Position numbers and translations under genes: made by a program
Shown here: piece by piece, positions 20,236-31,899 of the stretch
Layout: each line of letters begins with the position of its first letter
How positions within the stretch are numbered: the first letter of the stretch is position 1
Notes under the pieces: model-generated
What the model was told of the DNA's origin: nothing
The model's database searches: none
Seen by the model: only the letters and a program-made list of their open reading frames with translations
Assembly (NCBI RefSeq): GCF_032854445.1
Contig: NC_088296.1
Span: 15,921,485 to 15,985,484 of the forward strand
Source of the DNA: Liolophura sinensis
Taxonomy: Eukaryota > Mollusca > Polyplacophora > Chitonida > Chitonidae
Length of the DNA: 64,000 nucleotides
Direction of reading: 5' to 3'

Positions 20236-23200
20236 GTATGCGTAATTTGTGTAGTAGTCTCGCACAACCACACTTGTCTCTTCCCTACCCCAGTCCATGA
20301 GAGAGTCTGGTACTGGGGTGTTACAATAATTCCAGATACACTAATGACACTCGGCAGCTCAAAATAATGATGTACATATGAGTGAGTATATAGCTTGCCT
20401 TACAGAGTAAGGAGAGGTATTTTGATAGTGGGAGCAGATGGTGTCGGGGTCCAGTTTGGTTAAAGGTTTTGGCCAATCATAGGGTTGCAGTAGCCATCCA
20501 CGGGTAACAATAGCCAATCATCGGTAGCAATTTTCATATGAAAGACCATGGCAGTCTTTTACCTCATAGCTCAACATTTTGCTCAGCCATTCACAGGGTT
20601 GCAGTTGCCTCCCATACTACATGGATTGCCAAATGCAGTTCGTGATTTGCATGACTGATTGAAAACGGTTGAAACAAAACCGAAATACTGAAACATGCAT
20701 CATCTCGTATCTTTCATTGATGCTACCACAATACTCTACTTTATGAAGCTTATCAGTGGAAACACAGTGTCAATCATTCTACATTTTTTTTTTAAATTTA
20801 GAGATCAATATTTGAATGTATAATATGACTTGAACTCTATGCAGTTTTACAAACTACTCAATGAGGTGAGCTACCCATATTCTCAGAATGCCTTGTTTTA
20901 AATGGCGTCTTATTAAATTCTTCCATTTTAAATGGTCTTCCTGTGTCTGGACGTTATGCTTGATGGAGTTATCTCCCTTGACGGAACTGCTTGAACACTT
21001 TCACAATATCTTCGAGACACTCTCATTCTAACCTGTGAGAGCTATGATACTTATCTTCATAACTTGATATCTGAATGTCAGTGTTAATCTTATTTTCAGA
21101 TTGCTGCTTGCTAAAAACTGTGCCATTAAAACTGTGTTTCAGCGTCGTCTAAGAACTCTCAGAAAACAGCCAGACATTATCCACTTGAACCATTCATCCA
21201 TTGTCTTATCAGATGATCAGTCTCCAGCTCAGGTGGAGGAAAATTTCTTCAGGTTCGTATATAACAATTCATGAATATGGCATTTAGCAATATTCAAATA
21301 AATAAATAAATAAATCTAGGTCGTCGTGCACAAAAACGAGCTGCGATCTACGTAAATTTTGACAACTCTTAAAGGATCGAGCTTTGTTTCACAAGGTATT
21401 TATGAGCATTGCAAACGATCTTTGTTAATCGTATGCATATTTTTGTCACAGTGTGTGTCTGATTTCATACAGTCAAGTGACTACACATACCTACTGGGTA
21501 AATAAGAGTCCTGCAAGAGTGGATGGAGTGGTGGATTGATTAGGTGTGAATGCAAATAATTTCGAATAATCAGCTCAGGTATGTCATTGCCTTAACCATG
21601 ATCATGTTTTTTATTCATTACCTTCACAGGTACATCGAGAGTAAAGATGTCCGTTGTGCTATGGCCCAGCGGTTAGGTCACCCTCACGACGGTGGGTGGA
21701 ATGTCTGTCTGTCACCCCCATATGGACTGAAGAAGCCGTGTATTGTGTTCTCTTTCGGGTAAGGATGGAAAGGCTCAGTGTACAGTGTAAAGGACTACCT
21801 GTTGCCACATTTCTAAAGACATGTTATTCAATTTTTTGTGGAAGTGGTGACACACTTCCATGACCTTATTCCAAAGTTAAACAACAAACAAACAAATAAA
21901 TCCACTTCAAATTATACTTTGTTATTTCTGGGCTATATAGCAGTATTGTTTTTGTTTTGCAGTATAAACAATGACTGGCAGTTTGATGAAGCGGTGTCCA
22001 TCCTTTACAAATGTAAAGTCTATTCTTACGATCCAAGGTAAATATTGAAAGTTTTGTATGTGTTCACAGGTGTAAGTCCATCGCAGGGTGGTTAGAAAGA
22101 AAAGAAAACTTTAATTTATGCGATAAATAAATCTAATAAAATCAGAATTTTTTACGCTTTATTTAATCATAGTTGTGATTTTATGTAAATTTTTGTAGAA
22201 GAATAAGTGCTAAGTAAACACAATATAAATAGAAACACTGGCATTGTCATGTTTGGCTAAAAACCAGAGCAGCTGGAGTCAGGCACTCGGACCCTGGACT
22301 CTTTCAATGCCTGGAGGTAATATTGTATAGCCTTGGATGGATCACCATATTCATTCTCACACTCTGTATCTATGGCCATACATCAGCCACCAGAGGGCGC
22401 TATGTAACTTGTGTGCATGTGACCAAACCAGTGATGGACGGCTGGAACTGTCTTCTCATTGGTTAATATACCAATGCTCTAAATCTAGGCTCACAACATG
22501 GCATTTCCAAGAGATGTGCAGTTTTTTGGTGTTTTTTTTTTTTCCATTCTTGGAATCCTTTAAAAGATTCTTTCTTTCAACCATGAAGACTAGTAAAATA
22601 AGGTGACACACCAATTTTATGTTGTGTTTTACCGGCAAGCTGGCACTAAAAAAAATCCAAAAATGGAATGAGAATAAAGCTGAAAAACCAGGATTTATTT
22701 TGTCTGGTAAATGACTGCTTTTCAAGACTTTGTGATCACGTAAATACATTGTGTATGTCTTCCACAGGAAAAATTGCTTGGTTTGTCGGAAATTTTTTCC
22801 AAAATGAGCTGATTTTTCAGAAAAAGGATTTGTTCCGGCGGAAAAGCAACAATTTATTTGACGTGGCCAGAGTGAGAAATTAAATGTTTGATATCCCTAA
22901 TAACACATGTTTTTCAATGTTTGATATCCCTAATAACACATGTTTTTCAATGTTTGATATCCTTAATAACACATGTTTTTCAATGTTTGATATCCTTAAT
23001 AACACATGTTTTTCAATGTTTGATATCCTTAATAACACATGTTTTTCAATGTTTGATATCCTTAATAACACATGTTTTTCAATGTTTGATATCCCTAATA
23101 ACACATGTTTTTCAATGTTTGATATCCCTAATAACACATGTTTTTTAATGTTTGATATCCTTAATAACACATGTTTTTCAATGTTTGATATCCTTAATAA

Positions 23201-24623
23201 CACATGTTTTTCAATGTTTGATATCCCTAATAACACATGTTTTTCAATGTTTGATATCCCTAATAACACATGTTTTTCATCGTTCCTTTTCTGACAGTAT
23301 GAACATGCAGTCACATGACCGAGGTGAACACATTCACTTTGAACCAACAGGCCTGGGCGGGAGAGATGAGACAAACCATAATGGCTGGAAACTGAGGACA
23401 TTCCACACATATCTGATCAATCTGGATCTGACTGAGGTGAGAAAAGAAAAAGATGGGATATAGCTTATTATTAAAACAACACTGACTTCCAAAACAATCG
23501 GAGGCCTAGTAGACTTTTTGGTTGAAAGTAATGACTTATAGAGGCTGTCAGACTTTTGATGCATAAGTTGCAAGTTCAAATCTAGATAAGCTATTTTTGG
23601 AAAGCCTGGAGGAATCCATTGCTTTGAGTGACTTGACAGTTATGGGCTGTTGGTCAGAACTTCAGGGAATCTGTTATGGGCTTTTAGCAAGCAAACAACA
23701 GTCATTATTTGCTCTGAGTGACTTCACAATTATGAAGCTTCACCAGCTAAGGACTGTTGGTCAGAACCTCAAGGAATCTGTAATGATCAACTAGCAAGCA
23801 AGCAACAGTCATTATGTCATTGAGTTATGCGGCTCTGTTTTAACTTATTATTTGTTTTATTTGAGGGGCCTCTGCGGTTGAGGTGGTTAGCAATGACACA
23901 GAAGTCTCTCACCGATGAGTTTGCTGTGAGTTCAAGTCCAGTTCATGCTGGATTCCTCTCCGATCGATCTTTGGAAGGTCTTGAGAAGCAATCTGCGGAT
24001 GGTTGTGGCCTTTCCTCAGGGCTCTACTGGATTTCCTCCTATCATAAAGCTGGCTGTCGTAGAAGTGAAATCTTCTTGAGTACAGAGTAAAACGCCAATC
24101 AAATAAATAAATAAATATTTGTCATAATTTACATGTAGTGATCGCAGTTTAAAATATTTTTAAGGAAACCGTTCAGGATATTTCATAGTTTGTATTTGTC
24201 TATTTCTGAACACCCAGTGTTGTTTTCATTTTCCAGAAGGCGATAGATTATTTGAAGTTTGACATTGAGTATTCAGAGTGGTCTGCCTTGGAAACCATGG
24301 CAACAGACGGCTCTCTGGAAAATGTGCGGCAAATCGGCTTTGAAATCCACACGCCGGAGCTCTTCAGGGCTTTTAAGATGAATATTCCATCGAAAAAACA
24401 CGACTACTTGAAAATGTATCAGACTTTAGCGAAACTCGAAGAGATTGGGTTTCGACGGTATGATCACCGCAGGAATCCATTCGGGGAATTCAGGTCAAAT
24501 ATTTCCGGGATCGTCCGAGCCTGCTGCTATGAGCTGTACTACCTCAACATGAAGTATTACACAGAACACCAACAGGAAATGGAACATGACAAACGAGTTG
24601 TTCAGTTATTTGATGACGGGTGA
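20080..24623 (+). CDS. METTL24-like membrane-anchored methyltransferase-family protein (6 exons)
   Basis: Exons 20080-20235, 21143-21252, 21630-21758, 21963-22037, 23298-23436 and 24237-24623 join in phase (996 nt, 331 residues plus TGA). All have GT-AG borders. Residues about 13-31 form one hydrophobic segment (FLVVLCFGVFLLWQLLTV) after RRR, a type II signal anchor, so the catalytic part should be lumenal. Then come a glycine motif with acidic follow-up (CIVFSFGINNDWQFDEAV, YSYDPS) and FDIEYSEW, matching motif I and the D-E-W motif of Methyltransf_22/FkbM-type proteins such as METTL24. Substrate and activity are not established for this family as far as I know. The predicted start has 110 bp between it and a TIR element; upstream 5' UTR exons cannot be excluded. 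Confidence 0.87.
21143..21252 (+). CDS. METTL24-like gene, exon 2
   Basis: Acceptor ACTGTGTTTCAG and donor AG|GTTCGT bound 110 nt, phase 0 to 2. It encodes RRLRTLRKQPDIIHLNHSSI and SDDQSPAQVEENFF, a linker with a possible N-glycosylation sequon (NHS), consistent with a lumenal position. Confidence 0.75.
21630..21758 (+). CDS. METTL24-like gene, exon 3
   Basis: Acceptor CCTTCACAG and donor GG|GTAAGG bound 129 nt. It encodes YIESKDVRCAMAQRLGHPHD, GGWNVCLSPPYGLKKPC and the start of motif I (IVFSFG). Cysteines and the GGW..C pattern are typical of this family. Confidence 0.85.
21963..22037 (+). CDS. METTL24-like gene, exon 4
   Basis: Acceptor TTTTGCAG and donor AG|GTAAAT bound 75 nt, phase 2 on both sides. 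It encodes INNDWQFDEAVSILYKCKVY followed by SYDP, i.e. the end of motif I and the acidic residue after strand 2. Confidence 0.8.
22387..22402 (+). promoter_or_regulatory. CTCF-like motif
   Basis: CCACCAGAGGGCGCTA matches the bilaterian CTCF core (CCASYAGRKGGCRS). It lies in intron 4 of the METTL24-like gene, about 480 bp before the minisatellite. A weaker match, GGTAGAGGGCGCTCC, is at about 37045. Confidence 0.45.
22884..23279. repeat. 33-bp minisatellite in METTL24-like intron 4, 12 copies
   Basis: Twelve units of 33 bp (ATGTTTGATATCCCTAATAA plus CACATGTTTTTCA), with a CCCTAAT/CCTTAAT variant. The array ends 18 bp before the acceptor of exon 5. All frames on both strands stay open across it, a consequence of period 33 rather than coding. 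Confidence 0.95.
23298..23436 (+). CDS. METTL24-like gene, exon 5
   Basis: Acceptor TTTTCTGACAG and donor GAG|GTGAGA bound 139 nt, phase 2 to 0. It encodes SMNMQSHDRGEHIHFEPTGL and DETNHNGWKLRTFHTYLINL. The acceptor lies only 18 bp after a 33-bp minisatellite. Confidence 0.85.
23612..23820. repeat. Direct duplication of about 100 bp
   Basis: Two diverged copies share TGAGTGACTTSACARTTATG, CTGTTGGTCAGAAC, GGAATCTGT and AGCAAGCAACAGTCATTAT. It lies in the last intron of the METTL24-like gene. Confidence 0.75.
23862..24116 (+). mobile_element. SINE-A, full length, diverged
   Basis: GAGGGGCCTCTGCGGTTGAG to AAATAAATAAATAAAT. In the last intron of the METTL24-like gene. Confidence 0.9.
24237..24623 (+). 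CDS. METTL24-like gene, terminal exon 6
   Basis: Acceptor TTCATTTTCCAG, then 128 codons and TGA. It contains FDIEYSEWSALETM, the conserved acidic motif, then a family-like C-terminus with RQIGFEIHTPELF, RYDHRRNPFGEF and CCYELYYLN. Confidence 0.9.
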   Translation, partial: KAIDYLKFDIEYSEWSALETMATDGSLENVRQIGFEIHTPELFRAFKMNIPSKKHDYLKMYQTLAKLEEIGFRRYDHRRNPFGEFRSNISGIVRACCYELYYLNMKYYTEHQQEMEHDKRVVQLFDDG

Positions 24624-24740
24624 TTGGTTTATTTATTTTAAATCCCCACAATGTTGAAACGTCTGTTTTCTTGATGTGAATTCTATGAAGTCATGATCAA
24701 AAGATTAAGCATCGCTTACTTAACCGACTTTAGCTTCACC

Positions 24741-24951
24741 TAACGTAATTTTCAACCGCCCCTGCAACCAATATTTTGAAGCATTCTGAGAGAACTTTGG
24801 GGTGTAGAGAAATAATTTGCACAGTTTTATGAAGCTTGCATCTTTATTGACACAAACAAAGCATATTTAGGGTGATTTTTCGTGATAATGTTATGCATAA
24901 ATTCCACTAAAAAGGTGCTTTAGTTGTTGAAAAGGTCAAAGATTTACAGTA
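24741..24951 (+). mobile_element. MITE family M1, copy 5
   Basis: Contains TTCAACCGCCCCTGCAACCA, TCTGAGAGAACTTTGGGGTG and the right terminus GTTGAAAAGGTCAAAGATTT ACAGTA. It lies just after the METTL24-like stop codon, within its likely 3' UTR. Confidence 0.6.
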
Positions 24952-25205
24952 ACAATATTTCGAAAATGTGGTTTCAAAAAGTTTAGATGCAGTTTTCAAG
25001 TAACATCATTACAACTACAGAGTGACATTTCAGTACCAATTGATGCTGCCAGCTAACAGCACAGTATAGGTACTTTTCTGTCTTGTAACATGGCAGTATT
25101 TCTAAGTGCTGGGTATCATTATTCCAACAATATTTGACACCCAAGAACATAATTAATAATCCTTATCTAATCCTGTTTAATTATTGTTCTATATCCTATA
25201 CACAT

Positions 25206-25551
25206 GAACTGCTTCAGTGGACTAATTGTTAGAGCGTCCACCCCGAAGATCTGGAGACCAAGGGATCAAACCTGGGTCAGGTCATACCAAAGACTTTAAA
25301 AATGGTAGTTGTGGCTGCTTTGCTTGATGCTCAGCAGTGAAAGGTTAGAGCAACTGAACATGACTGGTTGGATTGGTGTCATGTCTGGTGTCTTTGGCAT
25401 GATACTTTAGTGGCGCAAGCACATTGGCGGCATGGACTCGTCTTGCCACAGAAAGACACAGTATATGTACACACACCTAATGACTCATCGTGGCCATGTG
25501 ACTGAAAAATTGTTAAGTACGAACCCCAAGCATACATACATACATACATAG
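25206..25551 (+). mobile_element. SINE-B, diverged
   Basis: TTGTTAGAGCGTCCACCCCG and GGGATCAAACCTGGGTCAGG head; GCCATGTGACTGAAAAATTG near the end; tail of CATA repeats after CCCCAAG. Confidence 0.85.
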
Positions 25552-27167
25552 GTGATACATACATACCATACCTCCAAAGCAGAATGCAGAAATCAAGGAG
25601 TCTACACAGAATCAAAATGTTTCAAATGTAGCTTTCTTAAAAAAAAAAAAAAAACTTTCCTGGAGAGTATTTAATGATCTTTCATCATGTTTTAGTGACA
25701 CTGATAGATATCAGTAGTAGGTTCTATAAAGGCCACTCTTGGAACATGTAGTGAAAGGGTTAACCCATGTTTGTGAACAGTAAGGTGAACAAGGCTAAGA
25801 ATTTGTTATTCTTTTTTTCCTTTAGTTTAATTTTTCAGGCGTCAGTTTAACAGTGCATCCTTCTGTTTTTTATTTTATATCTTCTTATGATGACAATAAT
25901 TTCGCCATATTAAAACGTTCATGATATTTCTCTCGGTGATAACTATTATTTCACCTTACGACAGTATTTGTTATATTTCTATTGGTGATAATTATAATTT
26001 CACCTTATAATAATATTTATTTAACATATGTAAAAACCAACATTTACTGTAATACCAAAGTATAGTATTCAGAACTATGCAGGAGTCAGAACTTTCGTTG
26101 ATATTTCCTCTGATAATGATAATTTAATTTGATAATAAAATTTATAATTTCTTTAAGCAAAAACTAGCCAACATATATGACAGCAAGAAGAACATGATCT
26201 GAAATATCGGTTACCCGCACACGAGCAACACTTGTTGTACGTGTTTGAAGATTCCAGGGGCGAAAATCGGCCACATGTTTTTTTTCTTCCAAAAAAAAAG
26301 AAAAGTAATAATTTCATTCGTGTTCCTAAATATACTAACTTCATTTCTATTATTTTAATTTCCTGTCAAATGCGTGGGCTTATTAAAAGATGAAATGCTC
26401 TGGTGTGATATTTGTGAACGCATAATTCTTCAACTTTGTATACGGAAATAGGTATGTCAGTACTCAATATTCCACATTTATTACCAGGTCAAAGCGGAAA
26501 ATAATCGGCGATCCTTAAGCCTGTATTGGTCAGTCGAATTCAACACAGAACTTACAATATGTGAACTGATTTTTTTTATTTCAGTTGTATTTTACAAATC
26601 CTATTAAATACTTCATCCTGCTTTAATTCCAATGGTCAGTTCAGCAGCAAATAAATCGCACCTTGTGAACGCAGCATATGACACAGGAAATCGCATGAAA
26701 GTGGTTACACACTTCAAGATATCAATGGACTATATACCTAAAGTTACAAAGCAACTCTAGAGTATGTCGTTGAACAAACAAGCAAATGATTATAATGACA
26801 ACAATATTGTTCATAGGTTTACACGGAGGTATAAGTATATGTGCGAGGTAACAAAACTTCATACTGTTACACTACTTTAATCCACAACAGTTGTTGAGAT
26901 TTCCTTAGAAATTGAAAGACGTAGCACAACAAATGTTGTAAAATACCTAAGCGTATATTTCCCTATATGCGTCCAGAAAACTTTAAGTGGAGAGTGGTCA
27001 TCGTAATGGCAAAGTTTTCATGAAACATTTCTACAATAATGTTGGAAAGCAGCTTTTATGGTATCTTTACACCTTATGTTTGCCCTCGTAAAAGCGTTGT
27101 GTGTTATAGCGTTTTAACAATGTTTGCTTTTTGTACCTGTACTAACAGGACTATATGAAGTTTAACT

Positions 27168-27352
27168 CACTGTGAGTTCAAGTCCAGCTCCTGCTGGCTT
27201 CCTCTCCTGTCGTACTTGGGAAGGTCTGCCTGCAGCCTGGGTTTTCCCCGGGCTCTGCTCGGTTTCCTTCCATTATAATGTTGGCCGCCGTCGTATAAGG
27301 GAAATATTCCTGAGTATTCTTGCGTAAAACGCCAATCAGATAAATAAATTTA
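27168..27352 (+). mobile_element. SINE-A, 5'-truncated
   Basis: Starts at CTGTGAGTTCAAGTCCAGCT (B-box-like) and ends GATAAATAAATT. Confidence 0.9.
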
Positions 27353-27712
27353 AAAAATATGATGTTTAACATCTGCAGTCATTGTACTGACGATTGTAGA
27401 CATGTTTCAACGTCAGTGATTTGGGTTAAAGCAGTATTTTAAAAAGTTCTTTAAATAATATCTTGGTGACATATATATTTTGTGATGCCTATAATTCAGA
27501 TCAGGCTAATTAGACTCAGTGAATGTGTTTAGAAAGCTTTAAGTTGTCACAACTCTACTGTCATTATGAAGGCAGTTTTGATGTTTTCAACTCTATGTGG
27601 GCAATCCTGATAACGTTTTAAATTCTATTGTCATTGCGAAAGCAATGTTGATAACATGTTTTCAGTTTTTTTACGTCAGTGTAAAGGTTTGTAATCATTG
27701 TAACGTCAGTGT

Positions 27713-27955
27713 TTATTTTATTTATTTTGATTGGTGTTTTACGCCGTACTCAAAAATATTTCACTTATACGACGGTGGCCAGCATTATGGTGGGTGGAAA
27801 CCGGGCACAGCTCGTGGGAAACCCACGACCATCCGCAGGCTGCTGGCAGACCTTCCCACGTACGACCAGAGAGAAAGCCAGCTTGAGCTGGACTTGAACT
27901 CACAGCGACCGCATTGGCGAGAGACTCCTGGGTCATTACGCTGCGGCAGTGTTTA
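27713..27955 (-). mobile_element. SINE-A, nearly full length
   Basis: Minus-strand copy from the TTTATTTTATTTATTTTGAT tail to GGGTCATTACGCTGC. The only clear minus copy in the first 35 kb. Confidence 0.92.
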
Positions 27956-28563
27956 AGTATGTGGAAAAATACCCAAGCTAATTCCGTTAGTTATGAAATA
28001 ATTCATATGTGTAGTATTGAACAAAATCCAAAGAAAAGTACCTACCTCCTCCTACAATGTCGAAAATACGAGATTTACCTTCATTTTATTTTTTACACTC
28101 TGGACATGCTGGGTTGGTAAACAAAGACTTTAGATTGAAAATTTAACTCTAATTCACAGATACCAGGCAAGCAAATCACCTTGTATAATACAAGCTTGTG
28201 CTGCTGTTTATACCTTTGTTATAAAGTAGAAACCTTTGTATGTGATTCTTGGAAGAGACGGACAGTCTACGCACACACCCGTTTCAAAGATATGACCAAT
28301 ATTGTAACACATGTTCCTTGATGGCTCAAAATCAAAGTGCGTTCTATTTTTGTATGTATATATTTAAACTTGTTTTATGTGGGGTTTGGAAGGTTTAAAA
28401 CTATGTGAGTAGACTGGAGTTTTAGATGAAGGAAAATATGTTTACATGTATCTTTACATATCGCATTTCATTTATGTAACATTCCTCTGTCTTGTCTGCG
28501 ACCAGAAGTTTTACGTTTAAGTGACTCGTTGTTGTATTACATATTGTTAATACAGGATGTTGT

Positions 28564-28691
28564 CAATATTGCGTACTGGTAATATCGCACGTTACCAATA
28601 TTGCGTACTGTTAATATTGCACGTTACCAATATTGCGTATTGTTAATATTGCACGTTGTCAATATTCTGAACTGTTAATATTGCGTATTAT
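28564..28691. repeat. 32-bp tandem repeat, 4 copies
   Basis: Four units with exact 32-bp spacing (CAATATTGCGTACTGTTAAT plus ATTGCACGTTAC). AATATT is a palindrome, and each unit holds two near-inverse AATATTGC blocks. Confidence 0.9.
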
Positions 28692-30106
28692 TCAGATTGC
28701 ACTAACGACACGGTTGCTTTTATATAAGGATTGCACATGAAGATATCACACGAACTGAACACGTGCAGTATATATCTTACATGGGCATGGCCGGCGAACT
28801 TTCACAGGTTGGTATGCAAAGGCTGGGACTTTGCAAGCAGTGCCAACTGGTTAGAGTTTGGTAATGTCCAGCTATTATTAAAGAAATATTTTATTTTCAT
28901 CATGGGAGAAAGTTTGGGTGATTTGCTGTAAATGTTCAGGCTGTAAAATAGGCTTAATATTATTCGTATAATAACGAGAGGCATTTTTGTTTTGATTTCA
29001 ACGTCATTGTTTGTGATTGTATGGAACTATAAACCATCAAATATCTAAATCTTGTTTTATACACTGATAACTGGGGGAATAGCTCTTATACAGCATGAAT
29101 ATGGTCCATAAGTCCCACTTTAGAATCAAAAACATTTAAATCCATAGTGTGAATTGCGAAAAATATTATCCAAACTTAACACATACTTATTTTTACGTAC
29201 AGTTTTCTTATTGGATTGTGTTGATGATTTCTTCCCTTGTTTTCTCCTCTTCGTAACATTTTGTACCTCCATGCCGATATCGTGGAGGTATAAACATTTT
29301 ACATTTTGTACCTCTATGCGGGTGTAATAGAAGTATTAACATTTTGTTCCTCAGTGTCTTGTATTAGGACGTATTACTGATAGATTTCAGCTTTAGTATA
29401 CATTTACCAGTCTTAAAACTGTATCAAGTTAACAATATTAATTATTATAGCGTAATACTTTTTAATGGTTACATCATTTACTACATACTAGTATCCCAAA
29501 GAAAGGTCCAAAACGTGTAACGAAGCCGTGCGACTTCGAGAATAAATAAAGTGGTTGCTTTGCTTTATATTGGAAATTAATTTCATTTCTCTTTTGTTTA
29601 CGTATTATTTGAATTGTGCTCATTTTTTGACGTATAGGTGTTGGGGACATATTCATGTAACTCAGCGACAAAGATGTGAAAAAGAATTTTCATTTCTAGC
29701 CAACTTGACACATCCTTCCCAAAACAGTCATGCGCTGATATCAAAAAAAAAAAAAAAAAAAAAATCCGTGTTGACTTTTAGATTGAAAACTGAAAATATG
29801 GCCACTTCTTCACTTTGTTCGAGAGGGAAGGGGGAATGTAACACAGTATGTAAGATGAGCAGCATTAAACCACGAAGCTTACGAGGTATGAGTTCAATCC
29901 CAGGCATGAACAGCTAATTTTTACTTCCCCACGTCTCCAGTCGGATCCTCGGCGTACACCAAGCGCGGTCAGTGGCACTCAAACTGCTATTTGCGTATTC
30001 AATTCCACCAGTGTGGCGTCCAAATCAGTGCGTGACCTGGAAAGTTCGTCTGTATCTTGTCACTTGGTTTGTCCCACGTCAAACTCTTGTTAACCCTATT
30101 TATGAG

Positions 30107-30545
30107 AGCGCCTCTTTTTGCAGACCTATACCTGTTTTCATATGAATACGACTATATGCAGAAATTACTATATACGGAAAGTAATATCTTTAAAGGTCGA
30201 TCCGTTCCATTTACAAAGCGGTATATTGATGTACTGGCGTCAAATAACCCCCATATTGCTGAAGCGGTGAAGGAAATCAATCCGCCTTTATTGGATTTAA
30301 GGGAGACAACAGATAGTCGTGATGGTACATCTTATTTGGATCTATATCTGTACAAAGACGAACAAGGTCTCCTTTCACGCCGCCTTTACGACAAAAAGGA
30401 TAATTTCAATTTTGATATTGTAAGTTTATTTGGATAGCAATATACCAAAGGGTCCTGCATATGGCGTATACATATATCGCATTGTAGCATTTGTCAGATC
30501 TTGCGTAAAAGTTGTTAGTTCAAAAACTAGTTTGTCAAGGATACT
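30107..30545 (+). pseudogene. Reverse-transcriptase relic of a retroelement
   Basis: A 110-codon stretch begins APLFADLYLFSYEYDYMQ and contains RYIDVLASNNPH and SYLDLYLYKDEQG, LYDKKDNFNFDIV, matching the palm/thumb of an animal reverse transcriptase family. The YxDD-like box reads YIDV: one catalytic Asp codon is missing. At 30437 a stop intervenes, and a shifted frame continues with SNIPKGPAYGVYIYRIVAF, the next conserved block. The copy is therefore catalytically dead, frameshifted and truncated at both ends. The element class is not assignable from this piece. Confidence 0.65.
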
Positions 30546-31229
30546 CCATCAAACGTCTTCATTCTAAGTTTCTCAGATTTTAAAATGAGTATAACACTCG
30601 TCGGCAGGTATGGACAGAGCGTTCAGAATCTCTGGCGGTCTGCATTGTGATCAACCACATAGACGGCGCTGTTATCCCTATGTCCTTATCTATCGCATAA
30701 ATGTTATTTAACAACACAGATGGCCCTGGTTGCCGAGTGTAACCGTCTGTCTTGTAGACAGCGTTTATACAGACCAGCATGTCATGTGTAACATCATAGA
30801 TGGCGCCTCTTGTAGTATGAGATCTTTACATATTAACGGGAAAGACGTAATCGTCTGTTACTTTTGAATCACAATCTGTTCTGTTAAGGTCTGTAACGCT
30901 CGTCATTTTCAAACTGTATCTAATACCGCTTAACCTGGGGCTAGGGGCCGTAAAGGTAGCCATGCACATTACATCTGCATGATGCCCTTATGAACAGCTG
31001 CAGTCAAAGCGCGGCTGAGATACCCTGTTTAATTGTTATTTGACCTGGAACTCATTCATGCACTACGAATTTGAACTTTGATATGGAATTCATGCCTGGA
31101 ATATCAACTGTCTGCCCGGCATCATTGAAAACTGGTGTCGGACATGATGCTTATATTTATGGTTTCCCGCCACCGATGAAATTGATTTTGATGGTTTCAT
31201 TTTTGTTGAACAACATAAGGTGTGCGGGC

Positions 31230-31452
31230 CTGACCTAGTTGATAGGGTGTTGTCGTATGCAGCACAGTAACTCAAAGGCGTCTCACCAATGCAATCGCTG
31301 TACAGCCCATTCTGGCTTCCTCTCTGGTCGAACGTGGGGAGGTCCGTCATCAACTTGCGGATGGTCGTGGGTTTTCTCCTACCATAATGCTGGCGGCCGT
31401 CGTATGAACTATTCTTGAGTATACAGCTTACAACACTAACCAATTAAACAAA
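31230..31452 (+). mobile_element. SINE-A, diverged
   Basis: Contains GCGTCTCACCAATGCAATCG, body and a modified AATTAAACAAAT tail. Confidence 0.85.
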
Positions 31453-31570
31453 TCGCAAGAGGTGAACGCTGATTAATGACCTGCCTGTATTATACGGGAT
31501 TTTTCATATAATCATGCGTGCCTCCACGGTTTACAGTGCCATTGTGGCAATGAGTGGTTGTAGAGTCTGA

Positions 31571-31899
31571 GTGAGTGAGTGAGTGAGTGCTTGGGGTTTA
31601 ACGTCGTTCTCAACAATTTTTCAGTCATATGACGACGAAGGAATCATTAGGGTGCATGTACGTGTAATGTGCCTCCTTGTTGCAGGACGGATTTCCACCG
31701 CTCTTTTATTTAGTCCTGCCTCACTGAGACGACTTACCGAAGGCAAGCAAGCCGCCCCGCCCGAGCCATTATACTGATACGGGTCAACCAGTCGTTGCAC
31801 TATCCCCTTCATGCTGAACGCCAAGCGAGGAAATTACAACTTCCTCTTTTAAAGTCTTAGGTGTGACTCGATCAAGGATTGATCCTGGATCTACCGGTC
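31571..31899 (-). mobile_element. SINE-B, full length with target site duplication
   Basis: (GTGA)n tail, GCTTGGGGTTTAACGTCGTT, CAGTCATATGACGACGAAGG, CCAAGCGAGGAAATTACAAC and a tRNA-like head. Flanked by identical 12-bp TGTAGAGTCTGA at 31559-31570 and 31900-31911. Confidence 0.93.

Larger units (their letters stand above)
24624..27160. other. Intergenic DNA downstream of METTL24-like gene
   Basis: Apart from the M1 MITE (24741-24951), SINE-B (25206-25551) and an A-tract at 25640-25654, I see only AT-rich unique sequence. The METTL24-like 3' UTR must end somewhere here. Confidence 0.6.

Noticed and set aside
22880-23410. A 176-residue minus-strand open frame of repeats EKHVLLGISNI, and similar plus-strand frames
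   Set aside because: All are produced by the 33-bp minisatellite, whose unit lacks stops in several frames; it is intronic in a well-supported gene.
27597-27956. Open frames with repeated HLYDGGQHYGG-type peptides at many positions
   Set aside because: These are translations of SINE-A copies, not genes.
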